From NCBI GenBank assembly GCA_017506865.1, contig JAFCMP010000120.1:1-64000 (forward strand): a stretch of DNA of 64,000 nucleotides, written 5' to 3'. The notes under the pieces were generated by a model. It did not search any database and was not told the origin of the DNA. It worked only from the letters and a program-made list of their open reading frames with translations. Origin of the DNA: Tribonema minus. Lineage: Eukaryota > Sar > Xanthophyceae > Tribonematales > Tribonemataceae. Below, one piece after another: positions 1-11,197 of the stretch. Every line of letters begins with the position of its first letter. Positions within the stretch are counted from its first letter, which is position 1. A program made the position numbers and the translations under genes.

Positions 1-1736
1 GCGTCGTAGAACAGTACAGGGATTTGCAGTTTCCCAATAGGCTATTCGCGTAACTAATTTTGAAGGTCGAGAATTTCTCCAGCAGTGCCAGCATGACGTG
101 TTGAGGCAATCGCCGGCAGTGGGCAGCAGTGTGCTCACACGCGCGTTATTTCTGTGTCAAGTTCGCGTTGCAGCACTTCATAAGCTCAGTGCATGGAGAT
201 TGCGTCAACATGACAGCATCAAGTTCATGGAGTAATACTAAATTCAAATGGTTCACCAGCTTTTGCGCTAGCACAACGATTGCCTGGTGCATGTCCAATA
301 GCTAGGGCTAGGGTAAGGATAGGCATCGGGCAGGACAATCGTATGGGAAATCGTTGGGGGTAGGGTTAACGCATTGCGTCATTGGTAGGGCTCGCTTGGC
401 GCATGGCCACCAGCAAGGATTAGGGTTAGGGTTGGCATCGGATAGGATATGCATATGCATACGGGGATCGTGTGCCTCCCACTATAGGATGACATGGGGG
501 TCAGGCTTGGTGTAAGAAAATGGACAACGGTGGGCGCCATGCACTCACCCCACTGAGGCGTCTTCTGCCACGAGCTGATCCATGCACACGACGGTCCTGC
601 GCACCAAGCAGCACCCAGACTCAGCAACGGCACGGCAGCGTGTGTGAGACAACGCGCAGCGTCGGCGATGGAGGTGCGTGTCGCCGGCATGCGTACGCGC
701 CGTGAATTTCACCAAATTTCAAGGACTACCACACCACCACACGCACTGGTCGGCAAACTAGCTAGCTGCACTGATGCCGTAGAGGGCAGTGACACAGCAA
801 GAAGATCAGGCGCAAAGGGGGCATCATGTCGATGTCAGGGTTGAGTTAGGGTACCTAATTGCTGCCCGTCTTCAAACCCTAGCTCCAACGCGAACACGGA
901 CTTGAACTCAACCCTACTTCAAGGTGAAATTTCTCACCGTTCGACGCCGAAGAGGCGCTGGGAGTGTCCTATCCAGATGCCAATGGTCAGGCAGATCTGA
1001 GGAGCGATGATCGCACAGGCATGCATACACACCGGAGGTGAGTAAACTTAAGCAGAGACAATTGAGGTCAACGCATCAGTCAGGTGTTAAACATCATAGA
1101 CGAAGCATGCGGAGGCTATGCAGCAGTGCACACGTGCGTTGACCAGTAAGCAGATGCGAGACTCTACGACATTGCCTCGGAACACCGTTCTTGCGCACAC
1201 CACTGAGCCCTGAGAGACTACGCGGGAACTCCCTGAGGCACAATTGAGCACCCGCGCAGCCACGCTGCTGATAAGCTGTTTCAGCCTTGCTTGAAGAGTG
1301 GAACAAGGGCGGGGCCACAGGGGGTCCTGTCAGCACTGCATTGTGCACCCACAGAGTATAAGTGTGAGTGCGTACTTGGTACCAATTGTCACTTAGGGCG
1401 CGAAATAGCCCAGGTGGTGGATGTCCAGCTTGCTACTAGAATCTATATGCATCTTGTGAACACATTGAAAGTGACTCGATGTGCATTGACGATCACATTG
1501 TGTGTGTGTACTTAGATCATGTGCATATGTACATATATGACATACAGCAGTTGAAGTACATGTATCAGAAGTCGTGTGTGTGAACACATTGGTGGATATT
1601 GCGCTGTTGCCAGTGCATGTGTACATGCATAGCATTCAACTTTTGAAGTGCATGTTTCCATAATTATGTTTGTGAACGCGAATGTAGGTATTGCATTCTT
1701 GCATTTGCATGTGTATGTTGAAGTGCATATAGGCGG
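1..1736. other. Left-edge non-coding stretch, probably intron of the GT2 gene
   Basis: No convincing exon was found on either strand. The GT2 exon at 1837-1900 ends with a good donor, so this stretch is most likely its next intron, with later exons beyond the window. It contains scattered TTAGGG-like words (about 305-315, 360-366 and 420-432), TG-rich low-complexity sequence at about 1495-1730, and a segment at about 1393-1500 that is related in inverted orientation to 35150-35250. No RNA gene was seen. Confidence 0.4.
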
Positions 1737-1738
1737 GC

Positions 1739-1997
1739 ACGTCACTGACCCCACCCGCAAAGAACGCCCAGCCCCACGCCTGACCGTGTGACCATGTCTA
1801 TGTTCAAGTGCATAGGTAGGTACGTATGTCACTGACCTCAACTGCGAAGAATGTCCAGCCCCAAGCCCTGACTGGCAGGTACTCCACGTCAAAGAAGTGA
1901 CTGCGCATCAGCAACAAGCAAGACAGCGCTCAGCGTCAGACCGCCCTAGCCCTAGGTGACTGGCAAGTACTTCACGTCAAAGAAGTGACTGCGCACA
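1739..1997 (-). repeat. Exon-edge echoes around GT2 exon B
   Basis: The donor edge of exon B is copied once at about 1739-1790: the GCTTGGGGCTGG core and GTCAGTGACG are recognisable. The acceptor edge is copied once at about 1953-1997, keeping GCGCAG plus the first ~25 exon bases with two or three changes. Confidence 0.7.
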
Positions 1998-2965
1998 AGG
2001 AGGCCAAACAAGCAAGAAGAAAGCGCTCAGCATCAGGTAGCCCTACCCCTAGGTCAGTGGGCAGCGGTACACTTGAGGGTTCAGCAGGTGGCAACACTGC
2101 ACTTGTGAAGCAAAACTGGGTTAGGGTCAGGGCTAGACTGAACCCTAAGCCTTACCTCAAGCTGCGCTTATCCCACGCTGTGAATGGCGACAAGGGCTTG
2201 AATAGTGCACCTCACAGCACCTGCAAAAATGCGGCCTAACCCTAACCCTAACCCTAACCCTAACCCTAATCTTAGTTGTACACGGTCGTGCCCACCATGT
2301 GTTCAGGGTCGAATGTGCCCCTTCATTATGCATGTGACCTAAAGCACGCCGCCACATGTGACCTTAACCCTGGCCCTAACCCTAGCACTGATTCTAACCC
2401 TTGCCCTAAATCACAGCTAAGGATGCACCATGCAACATTCAAGTCATTCCTGTGAGACTCGGACTTGGATTCACGCTGTGATGCTGATGATGGTCTTGGT
2501 GGCTCGCCAGTACATGTACAAAATGCTGAAGCCGACATCTCATCTGTGCCTACCAGCTATCGCCTCTACGGCAGCTGTGCGCAACACTCATTGGCTGCCT
2601 GTCAGCACGACGCGCGATCTGACGCATGCCGGCTTCCCCCGGGGACATGCTAAAAGTACCCATTCTACACCTGGTCCCCTATTTCTGTAAGACTCTGACT
2701 TGGACTCACGCTGTGATGCTGGTGATGGTCTTGGTGGCTCGCCAGTGCAGGTACAGCATGCTAACTCTAACCCTACCCGTTACCCTATGACACAGCCATG
2801 GGTGCACAATGCAACATCATGTTGCTGCAAGACTCTGACTCGGACTCACGCTGTGATGCTGGTGATGGTCTTGGTGGCGCGCCAGTACAGGTACAGTACG
2901 CTGAATCCGATGTTGGCCGCAATGACAAAGCGCAGCAGCAGGTGCTGAGTCATGGGGCGCGTTTT
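1837..2965 (-). CDS. Family-2 glycosyltransferase, cellulose-synthase-like, partial (two exons)
   Basis: Two minus-strand exons join in phase. Exon A (2965-2850) follows an acceptor reading GTACAG and ends at a GTGAGT donor. Exon B (1900-1837) follows a GCGCAG acceptor and ends at GTCAGT. Exon A encodes a hydrophobic helix followed by LYLYWRATKTITSIT. Exon B encodes HFFDVEYLPVRAWGWTFFAVE up to its last residues. This order (membrane helix, YL-WR-T-T, short spacer, aromatic/acidic membrane helix) resembles the region just before the catalytic domain of membrane-bound processive GT2 enzymes of the bacterial BcsA type, which polymerise glucan from UDP-glucose at the membrane. No catalytic motif (DxD, Q..RW) lies in the window, so the family call is inference from a short region. 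The start codon and later exons are not located, and the gene should continue past the left edge. Both exons have edge echoes in the flanking introns. Confidence 0.5.
2233..2272. repeat. Interstitial telomere-type array (CCCTAA)n
   Basis: Five to six perfect CCCTAA units in tandem, flanked by degenerate units to about 2410. It lies in the presumed intron between GT2 exons A and B and is not at a chromosome end in this window. Confidence 0.9.
2455..2765 (-). repeat. Two donor-edge echoes of GT2 exon A
   Basis: The last ~70 bases of exon A (true copy 2850-2903) with the GTGAGT donor and intron head recur at about 2692-2765 and about 2455-2530. The nearer copy differs at a few bases only. The farther copy is more diverged and keeps a weakened donor. 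Telomere-type CCCTAA words sit between the copies. Confidence 0.8.
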
Positions 2966-3236
2966 CTGTACGTGGCGCGAGCGGCAGGCAGCGGCGTACG
3001 CGGGGAATGTGAGATTACATTGCCTACAAGGTCAACGAAAACATAGAGTTAGGGTTAGGATTGAGGTTGGGGTTGAGGATAGCTTAGGTCAAGGATCAGT
3101 GCTTGACCCTGGCTTGAACTTACACATTGACCTGACCAAGAGCGCGAGAAAGCGCAACTTGGAGTCGGAGACAATCACTGCAAAAACACAGGGCGTGCTT
3201 AAGTTTGGGGCTCAGGCTTGTGACCGCAGCACTACT

Positions 3237-3269
3237 AGTGTGTCGCAGCACGTAGTGCTGCGACACACT
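3237..3269. other. Perfect inverted repeat, 15-bp stem with 3-nt loop
   Basis: The arms 3237-3251 and 3255-3269 are exact reverse complements (AGTGTGTCGCAGCAC and its complement) around GTA. It sits about 35-70 bases beyond the proposed myosin stop (minus strand) and about 270 bases before GT2 exon A, so it could form a hairpin in the myosin 3' untranslated region or at the intergenic boundary. Its role is unknown. Confidence 0.9.
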
Positions 3270-3304
3270 CTGGTATTTTGCAAGCCGGGAGGAGCGCTTT
3301 CAGT

Positions 3305-3349
3305 CTACCGGGGGCTGGCGATCGACGTGGCATGCGCCAGAGCTGACAC
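3305..3349 (-). CDS. Candidate last myosin exon
   Basis: A GTACAG acceptor is followed in the required phase 0 by 14 codons (VSALAHATSIASPR) and TAG. No homology can be claimed for so short a tail. The choice rests only on the splice site, phase and nearby stop. Confidence 0.35.
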   Translation of the reverse strand: MSALAHATSIASPR

Positions 3350-6300
3350 CTGTACGGAAGGTCAGGCGAGCCATGATGCGCACCATGCTTGCGCGCACGG
3401 GGGAGCACCGAGGGGCAATCGTCAGAGTGCTGAAAATGTGAGACATGGCTGCCGTTGGCATGCCCCTACATACTCAAGGGTCCGGGAACAGAGTGGCGAT
3501 GGCCTTGTACGTATTGCGAATCACACGCTGAACAAGGGCGCAACAAACACCAAATCCTTGCCAGTTGCGAAACGTTGCTGACGTTGGCATATATGCCCCT
3601 ACTTGCCGACGCCTGCTCGTACTGCGAACCACACTACTATGAAGCGCAGACACAAAACACTCGCCAAGTCCAACAAAATTGTTGACATTTGCTGCCTTTG
3701 GCAAACATACCCCTACACACCTGAGGGTCCGGGAACACGGTGGCGACGGCCTTCTTGCCGACGCCCGGCACCTTGGCGCCGGCGGCGCCGAACACTTGTA
3801 CGTCCAACAACATCCATGACAATTGCTGCCGTCACCATATTCCTTCAGCCAAATACTTGTCAGGCCCAACGAACGCTGAAGTGAGAATACCCCTACACAC
3901 CTGAGGGTCCGGGAACACGGTGGCGACGGCCTTCTTCCCAACGCCCGGCACCTTCGCGCCGGCAGCGCCGCCAACGCCGCGCAGCGGCACGCGCGTGGAG
4001 CCCGGCGGCTTGACCGGCGCCGCGCCGCGCGGCCCGAACGGCGACGTGGCCGCCTTGGGCGGCACGACGTACCCGTTTGAAGTTGAGGAAGGTGAAGTTG
4101 ACGCTCCCCCCTGCGGCGACGTCACGCCCTGCTGGTGGTGATTGAGGTGCGCCTGCTGCGGCGTGGCGGCGCCCTGCTCGAAGTGCGTCTGCGGCGGCGG
4201 CGCGCGCGGCTTGCTGACGAGCAGCGACGGCGCCTTGCTGTGCACCTGGCGCCCCGTCAGCGTGCCGGGGCGCAGCGGCGGGCGCGTCGACGGCGACAGC
4301 GCCGCCTGCCAGGGGAGATGTTGAAAGTTCAAGTTGAAATGAGCATCAGGTACTGGGGGTCTGGCATTGTCAAGAGATATAGTGGAAAGTGAGTGTGCCG
4401 GGGCGCAGCGGTGGGCGCGTCGACGGCGACAGCGCCGCCTGCCGGGGGCATGGTTCAAGTCAAAGTAAGCTTTAGTACTGCACCGGCAATGTCACAAGTT
4501 CACGTCGCCGCCTGCGCAGGGCGGTGCGGTTGAGCGTCCGCATCAGCACCGCTCGCGTAAACGGTCGTGGCCTGGGGTTTCTGAGGCTGCTGGTCTGCTG
4601 TGTCCGCAGCAGCGTTTGCATCGACGTAGATGCTATCAGCTTCATGTAGCAGCGGGCGCGTCGCCGGCGACAGCGCCGCCTGTCGGGGGCAATGTTGGAA
4701 GCTCTAGTTGAAGTGAGCATCAGCACAGGGAGCCGCTGGCATCGTCAAAAGCTTCGAGGTGAATGTGAGCGTGCCGGAGCACAGTGGCGTGCGCGTCGAC
4801 GGCGACAGCGCTGCCTGTCGGGGGGCAATTTGAAATTCACGTTAAAGTGAGCAAAAGCCCAAGTTGAATCCGAGCATGCCTGGCTGCAGCGGCGGGCGCG
4901 TCGGCGGCGACAGCGCCGCCTGCCCGCGACCACATTGAAAGCTCAAGCTGAAGTGAGCATCGGCACTGAGGCGCGCGGATGAGCGTAAACATGGTGTCAG
5001 CTGCAGACGTTTGTGTCTTGCAGCATCATCATCACAACGCTGGCTGCTGCAATGTCCTGCTATGTAATTCTGCTATGTACGTGCATGAAAACGCACGCAT
5101 TGGCGTGCGTGGTTTGATGCAGCATCGAGCGTATCAATAGCAATAGCGCCATCAGCAACGGTCCGTGAGTCGCATCGAGAATCAACATCAGGCCGCTGTC
5201 TGCTATGAGTGTGTGTGCCGTAGGCCGCGTGAGCTACCTTCTTGCTGCAATACGACATGCGTAAATGGGTGCAGTGCCGGGCGCAGCAACGGCGCAAGCA
5301 ACACCAGCGTGGTGGTGCGGGGATCGGCGTAGAGCATCAGCGCCGGCTCGCTGCCTGACGTCAATGCTTGCTTAGCCGTGGCCCTAATCCCAACCCTAGG
5401 CAATGTGACACGCTGCCATGTCCTGCATTGTTTGCGCTCCCTCACCTTCTGATGCACGGGACGGGGCAGTAGCGGCATGCCGAGACATGAACACTGACAT
5501 GACACTGTCCAGAGAGATGAGCACAGACCTGGAACTGTATGAGGACGGGCACGCTGTACATGGCTGGCGCGGCGGCACTTATTTTCAAGTATGTCTACTT
5601 TGTTGTGTCAAGCACTGGTCAGGTGAAGCGCGCTTCATCGCATTGAAACACGTCTTGCCAGCACCCCCTCACCTTCTGATGCACAGGGCGCGGCAGAAGC
5701 GGCATGCCGAGCAGCGACGATGGCGTGGCGGGCGGCTTCACGGGGGTCACGGGCACGTCGATCATCGTCGGGCGCTGTCACACGAAGACAGAGACAGAGG
5801 TAGGGTTAGGGTTAGGGTAAGGGGCAATCAGCGGTCACCAGCAGACGGTTCATGAGCCGAATGCCCGATGTATGGCAAGGGAAGGGTTGCATGCATAAGC
5901 TGTGGTGCTCGCGGATACATTTGGGCTGTCAAGTACGCGGTGCTGAGTTGTGCAATTGTTATCTGTCTCGTGAGCGTTCCACAGAGGAGCAGGCTCCCCA
6001 AAGCAGTTGATCTTGCTGGTTGGCTTCCATCGCCTGCGGCTTTTCACCAGCTGCTGTTGACAGCATTCTGTTTGCACAATTCGCAGTACAAAGGGCTGCT
6101 GCCACTGACGCTTTGCCTAAATGTAATCAGCAAGCTGCTTGGGGGCATTCGAGTATTCGATGGTACCATCAGCTCACCAATCCGTGCGCCACCAACACAT
6201 TATCGGACCGCCCCGCCGCAGCCGCTGCCAGCAGCACCGTCCGGCTGCCCCCCCCCTCTTGGCCACAATGAACCCTTGCAACAAGTTGCCTCTAGCATCT

Positions 6301-9300
6301 AACACTTCACATACTTCGAAGTAAAAAAAAAACACACACACACACACACACACACATCAGCTCACCGATCTGTGCACCACCGACACGTTCTCGGGCCGGT
6401 CCGCCGGCGCCGCAGCCGCCGCCGGCGCCGCCGCCGCCGCCTTTGCCCGTGCCGCCGCCGCCGCCGCCGCCACCTTGGGCGCGTTGCGCGCAACCCAGGG
6501 GCGCGCCGCGCGCTGTATGCGGCGCGCAGCGGCGGCGTGGCGCGCGGCGAGCGCGCGGTGCAGCTGCGCGAGGACGCCCTCGCGCAGGAAGACCTTGCGC
6601 GCGCCGAGCTGGTACGCGTCTGGCGCGAGCGTCGCGGCGGCAGCGGCGCGCGCGATGGCGCGGAGCGCTGCGGTCGTTGTGGGGGGCAGAGGGGGGGGGG
6701 GGGGGGGGGGGAGGGTGCAGCACCGGGGTGTGTGGGGGGGGGGGGGTAGGTTGTTTAGTGCGTGTACAGGATGCGCGACAGCTGCAGTATTGATGGGCGG
6801 CCGACATGGGGAGTTTGACGGCGGGGTGTGGGGGTGGGGAGCGGAGGGGTACTGAGGCGGTCGCAAGCGTGCAACTGTTGCAAATCGTCGCGCATGGGGG
6901 AGGGGGGGGGGGGACAAAGGGGGGGGGGGGGGGGGGGGGGGGGGCAAGGGGGGGACAAGGGTGGGGAGGGCTGAGCTGTAGCGCACCTGTCTCACCGTCA
7001 GCGACCGTGGATGCGGCGGCGGTAATGGCGGCTGCAGCGCGTGGCAACGCGCACCTACCTGGTCACGCCGCCAGCACACCGGCGAAACATCACTTTTACG
7101 AGGGACTGCAACGCAGGGCTTCAACTGTTCTCAGCACATGAATAAGGTCAACCGCAGCCTCTTCTGTGCACCTGTCCCAGTGCCGGCGGCGGCGGGGCAG
7201 TGGCGGCAACGACAATGACGGCTGCGACACACCTAATTTGGTGACGCTGCCAGCACAGCGGCGGACTTGAACGACCATCATCCCTTTTCATGCGGGACTT
7301 CAACGCAGCACTCCACAGCACAGATATAAAGATAACCGCAGCCTGTTCTGCGCACCTGTCTCGCTGCCGACGGCGGCAGCAGCGCGTGGCAGCACCTGCC
7401 TGCCCATGCCGCCAGCACAGCGGCAGACCGTAGCGACCACCATCTTTTGTTACGCAGGACGCCAACGCAAGAGTTCAACCGTCCACAGCACCGATGTAAA
7501 ACAAACTGCAGCCTGTTCTGCGCACCTGTCTCGCTGCCGGCGGCGGCAGCGGCGGCGGCGGCGCGCGCGTCGCTCACGTCTCCGAAGCGGCGGCAGAAGT
7601 CTGCGACCGCCATCATGATTTATGTGAGATTTCGACTCTCCACAGCACAGAAGTAAGGTCAGCCGCTCGCAGCACAGAAATAAGGTAAACCGCAGCGGCT
7701 TCTGCGCACCTGTCTCGCTGCCGGCGGCGGCAGCGGCGGCGGCGGCGCGCGCGTCGCTCACGTCGCCGAAACGGCGGCAGAAGTCTGCGAAGGGCAGGCT
7801 CGCGGGGTACGCCTCCTGGCGTATGCGCACTGCCTCTAGGACGCCGCTGTAGCGCAGCTGCTGCACCACCAGGGGGCTGTCCCATACGCCGGGTACCTGC
7901 GTGGATACGGAGGGGGGGGGGGGGGGGGTTACTTCAAAGATAATAATGAACACAAAGAAAAAGAATAGAAAAAGACAGGAAGAAGCATAACACACAGTAG
8001 ACAATGAAAAAGAATATTAAAAGACAAGAAGACGTGTCGAGTAGAATGAATAAACAAGAGAGTGGAGAAAAGTGATAGGTGAGGGGTACGTAGTTGGGTA
8101 AGGGGGGGCAACTTCAAGCACTTGCAGTTGCCGTTGCAGTGGTGCAGGTCGGCATCTCAGCGCTAAGCAGCAAGAGCTAGCCCCCGCATCTATCCCACAG
8201 CTGCACGTCGCACTCACTTCGGCTGGCCTTCGTTTTTACATACATACGGTATTGTGGCTGACCTTCACGTCTTGCATACGAAAGGTACTGTCGCGGCTGA
8301 CCTTCAAGTCGTATTACATCCCGTACTGTTGCTAACCTTCACGTCGTACGTACATGATGCATTGCAGCTGACTGTCACGTCGTCACACGTACGGTATCGC
8401 GGCTGACGTTCCAGGTTTTCATGTCGTATGTATGTACAATCTCGCTGCTGACCTTCAAGTCACCAAGTACATGGGGTATTGTGGCTGACCTTCATGTCGT
8501 TTGGCTTGATGCACTTGATGTTGTGCGTCACCAACTACATGACAACGAATCAAAAAATCGCAGAGCTCTAAGTGACAAGTGTGGCTGGCCGCCAAATCGA
8601 ATGCCTTCCACCAATAACCGTGGCACATACGGTTTTGCGGCTGACCTTCATGTCCTTGGGCTTGATGCACTCGGTGTAGTGCGCCACCAACTACATTAAC
8701 CTGAGTTCGTAATGACCTAAGATATATCATTACTCAAAGTATGACTATTTGTTGAATAGAAGTATGAGACAATTCAGAAGAATTATTTATGATTTCGTAT
8801 CGCGGCTGACCTTCATGTCGTTGGGCTTGATGCACTTGATGTAGTGCAAATAAGTGGGATATCACGGCAATGTAGTGCGTCATAAGCACAGCCACAAGTG
8901 GAATATAATAAAAGTACAACTGGTACCGACAGCTGACTTCATGTCATTGAGCCCGGAGCAGTTCTAGTGCGTCACCAACTACATGCGGTGTCGCGGCTGA
9001 CCTTCATGTCGTTGGGCTTGATGCACTTGATGTAGTGCGGCTGCGTGGCCCCCAGCTGCTCCACGAGGTCATCGAGCTGCTGCTGGAACCGCCCCGAAAC
9101 CGTCATGACGGCGCACCGCGAAGACCCCCCCCTCGCGTCTGCGGGGCTCTCGATACCTGTCAAACAAAAAAGCGCGAGGACCAGAATAGATTTTTTTGTT
9201 GCGAGTTCATAGAATCAGCGAAGAGGATTGGTGTTGAAAACTCGTAGGAAAAACGCACCAAAAAGCGCGAGGACCAGACGAGAGATTCATGTTGTCAAGA

Positions 9301-11130
9301 GTTTATAGGAGCAGAGAAGAGGATTGGCGTCGAAAACTCGTAGGAAAAACGCACCAAAAAGCGCGAGGATCAGATGAGAGATTCACGTCGTCAAGAGTTT
9401 ACAGGAGCGGAGAAGAGACTCCCATAGTTTATCAGGAGAGGCATGCCCACGAACGCATCTCTGCAGGCGCACCACATGCCTTCTGCCAAGGGCCTCACTC
9501 AATACAGTCAAGCAAAGAAGCGCGAGGATCGGATAGAGATTTCTGTCGAGAGTTCATGAGAGCGAAGAAGAGATTTCCCTGCGGCAGCGGCGCCGCCGGC
9601 GCCAGGCTCAGACAGCGCGCGCACGAGCGCCGTGGCGCCTGCCACGACCATCAATTACTGTACGAACTATAAAGTAGCTTCGACCACGTGTGCTGATGCC
9701 ATCACCTCCACCTGCAGCAGGCAGCGCAGGCCACCGTGCCCGTGCGTTCACGCACCTGCGGCGGCAGCGGCGGCGGCGCCGGGCTCAAACAGCACGCGCA
9801 CGAGCGCAGTGACACTCGCCACAACCACCAAATGTTTCAAATGGAACCAACCAGCTTAAAACTACTTCCGTGTCCTGATGCCGTCACCTCCACTTGCAAG
9901 GCAGGCTATCATGTCCGTGCGTTCACGCCCGGCGGCGCCGCCGGGCTCGAACAGCACGCGCACCAGCGCAGTGGCGCCTGCCACAACTGCCAATGACTGT
10001 AGTCAGCAAATAAGCTCAACCATGTGTGCTGATGCCGCCACCTCAGCCTGCCTCGACCTGAAGCAGGCTACGCAGGCCATCCTGCCCATGTATTTACGTA
10101 CCTGCGGCAGCGGCGGCGGCGCTGCCAGGCTCAAACAGCGCTCGCACCAGCGCGCTCGCGCCTGTCGTCGCAAAGAGCTTCCTGAGGTCGCTCTGCAGCG
10201 CCGCGTTGTTCTTCTCCAGGAAGCCTTGGATGCTGTAGGTGACTTGTCCTGCGTAGTGCAGCAGGGTGAACACGCCGTTCTGTGTGGGGGGGGGGGGCAT
10301 GGGGGGGAGCAGTGCGGGGGGGGGGGGAGGAGCGCCGTCAGCCACTTGCACGGAAAATGGTGGATGATGGGCCCCATGTTTTGCAGCAGTATTAACGCAC
10401 CACTCTGCAGGGGGAAGGGGGGGGGGGGGGGAAGTGCCGGTACCGACGGTGAAGTGATTCACCTGTGGCTATGTGACGTACATGGTCTGAGTTGGGTGCA
10501 GCAGGGTGCGCACGCTGCTTTGTCGAGTGTGCGTGTGTAAGTGGGGGGAGGGGGGGGGGGGCGCAGGTTGAGTGCAGCAGCGGCAGTTACTTCACGGACG
10601 TTGCGGGTGATCCGCCCTGCGTAGTGCAGCAGGGCAAAGCCGCCATTCTGCAAGGGGCGTACGCAGGGAGGGGGACACTCACACTTCAGTGGCAACAGTT
10701 TTGGGGCACCACAACTGACGCGAAGCTGTGTCCCTGCACGTCTGTTGCTGTGTCAGAGCAAGGGCAGTGCGAATCAAAGCGATAACACTACTGTAGTGAC
10801 AGTTACTGGTGCAAAACAGTGCAAGCAGCGCCCTCAGCGGTGCAGGCCACCTGCGCCCAACCCTAGCCTCGAACCCTGATTTTAGCGCTGCGCCGCCAGC
10901 ATGTGCACTGTGGCCAGCACAGCAATGAAGAGGGAAGGGAGGCGGGGGGGAGGAGGCGCCGCAGCGCCTATGCGCTGCCGACAATGCCCTAGCCACTACA
11001 CTAAGTGCGCCGCAATTCACAAAGAGCATCAGTGCTCACGCGCACACTCACGTCGTCGCGCGGCCGCTCGTAGCAGCGGTCCGGGCGCGAGCACGCGTGC
11101 TGCCGGTGGTACATGAGCAGCAGCGCGGCG

Positions 11131-11197
<67 letters not shown>

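Noticed and set aside
2457-2920. Plus-strand peptide DSRCDAGDGLGGSPVQ repeated three times, first read as a repeat protein
   Set aside because: The minus strand gives a membrane segment with a GTGAGT donor that joins the next exon in phase. The repeats are echoes of that exon.
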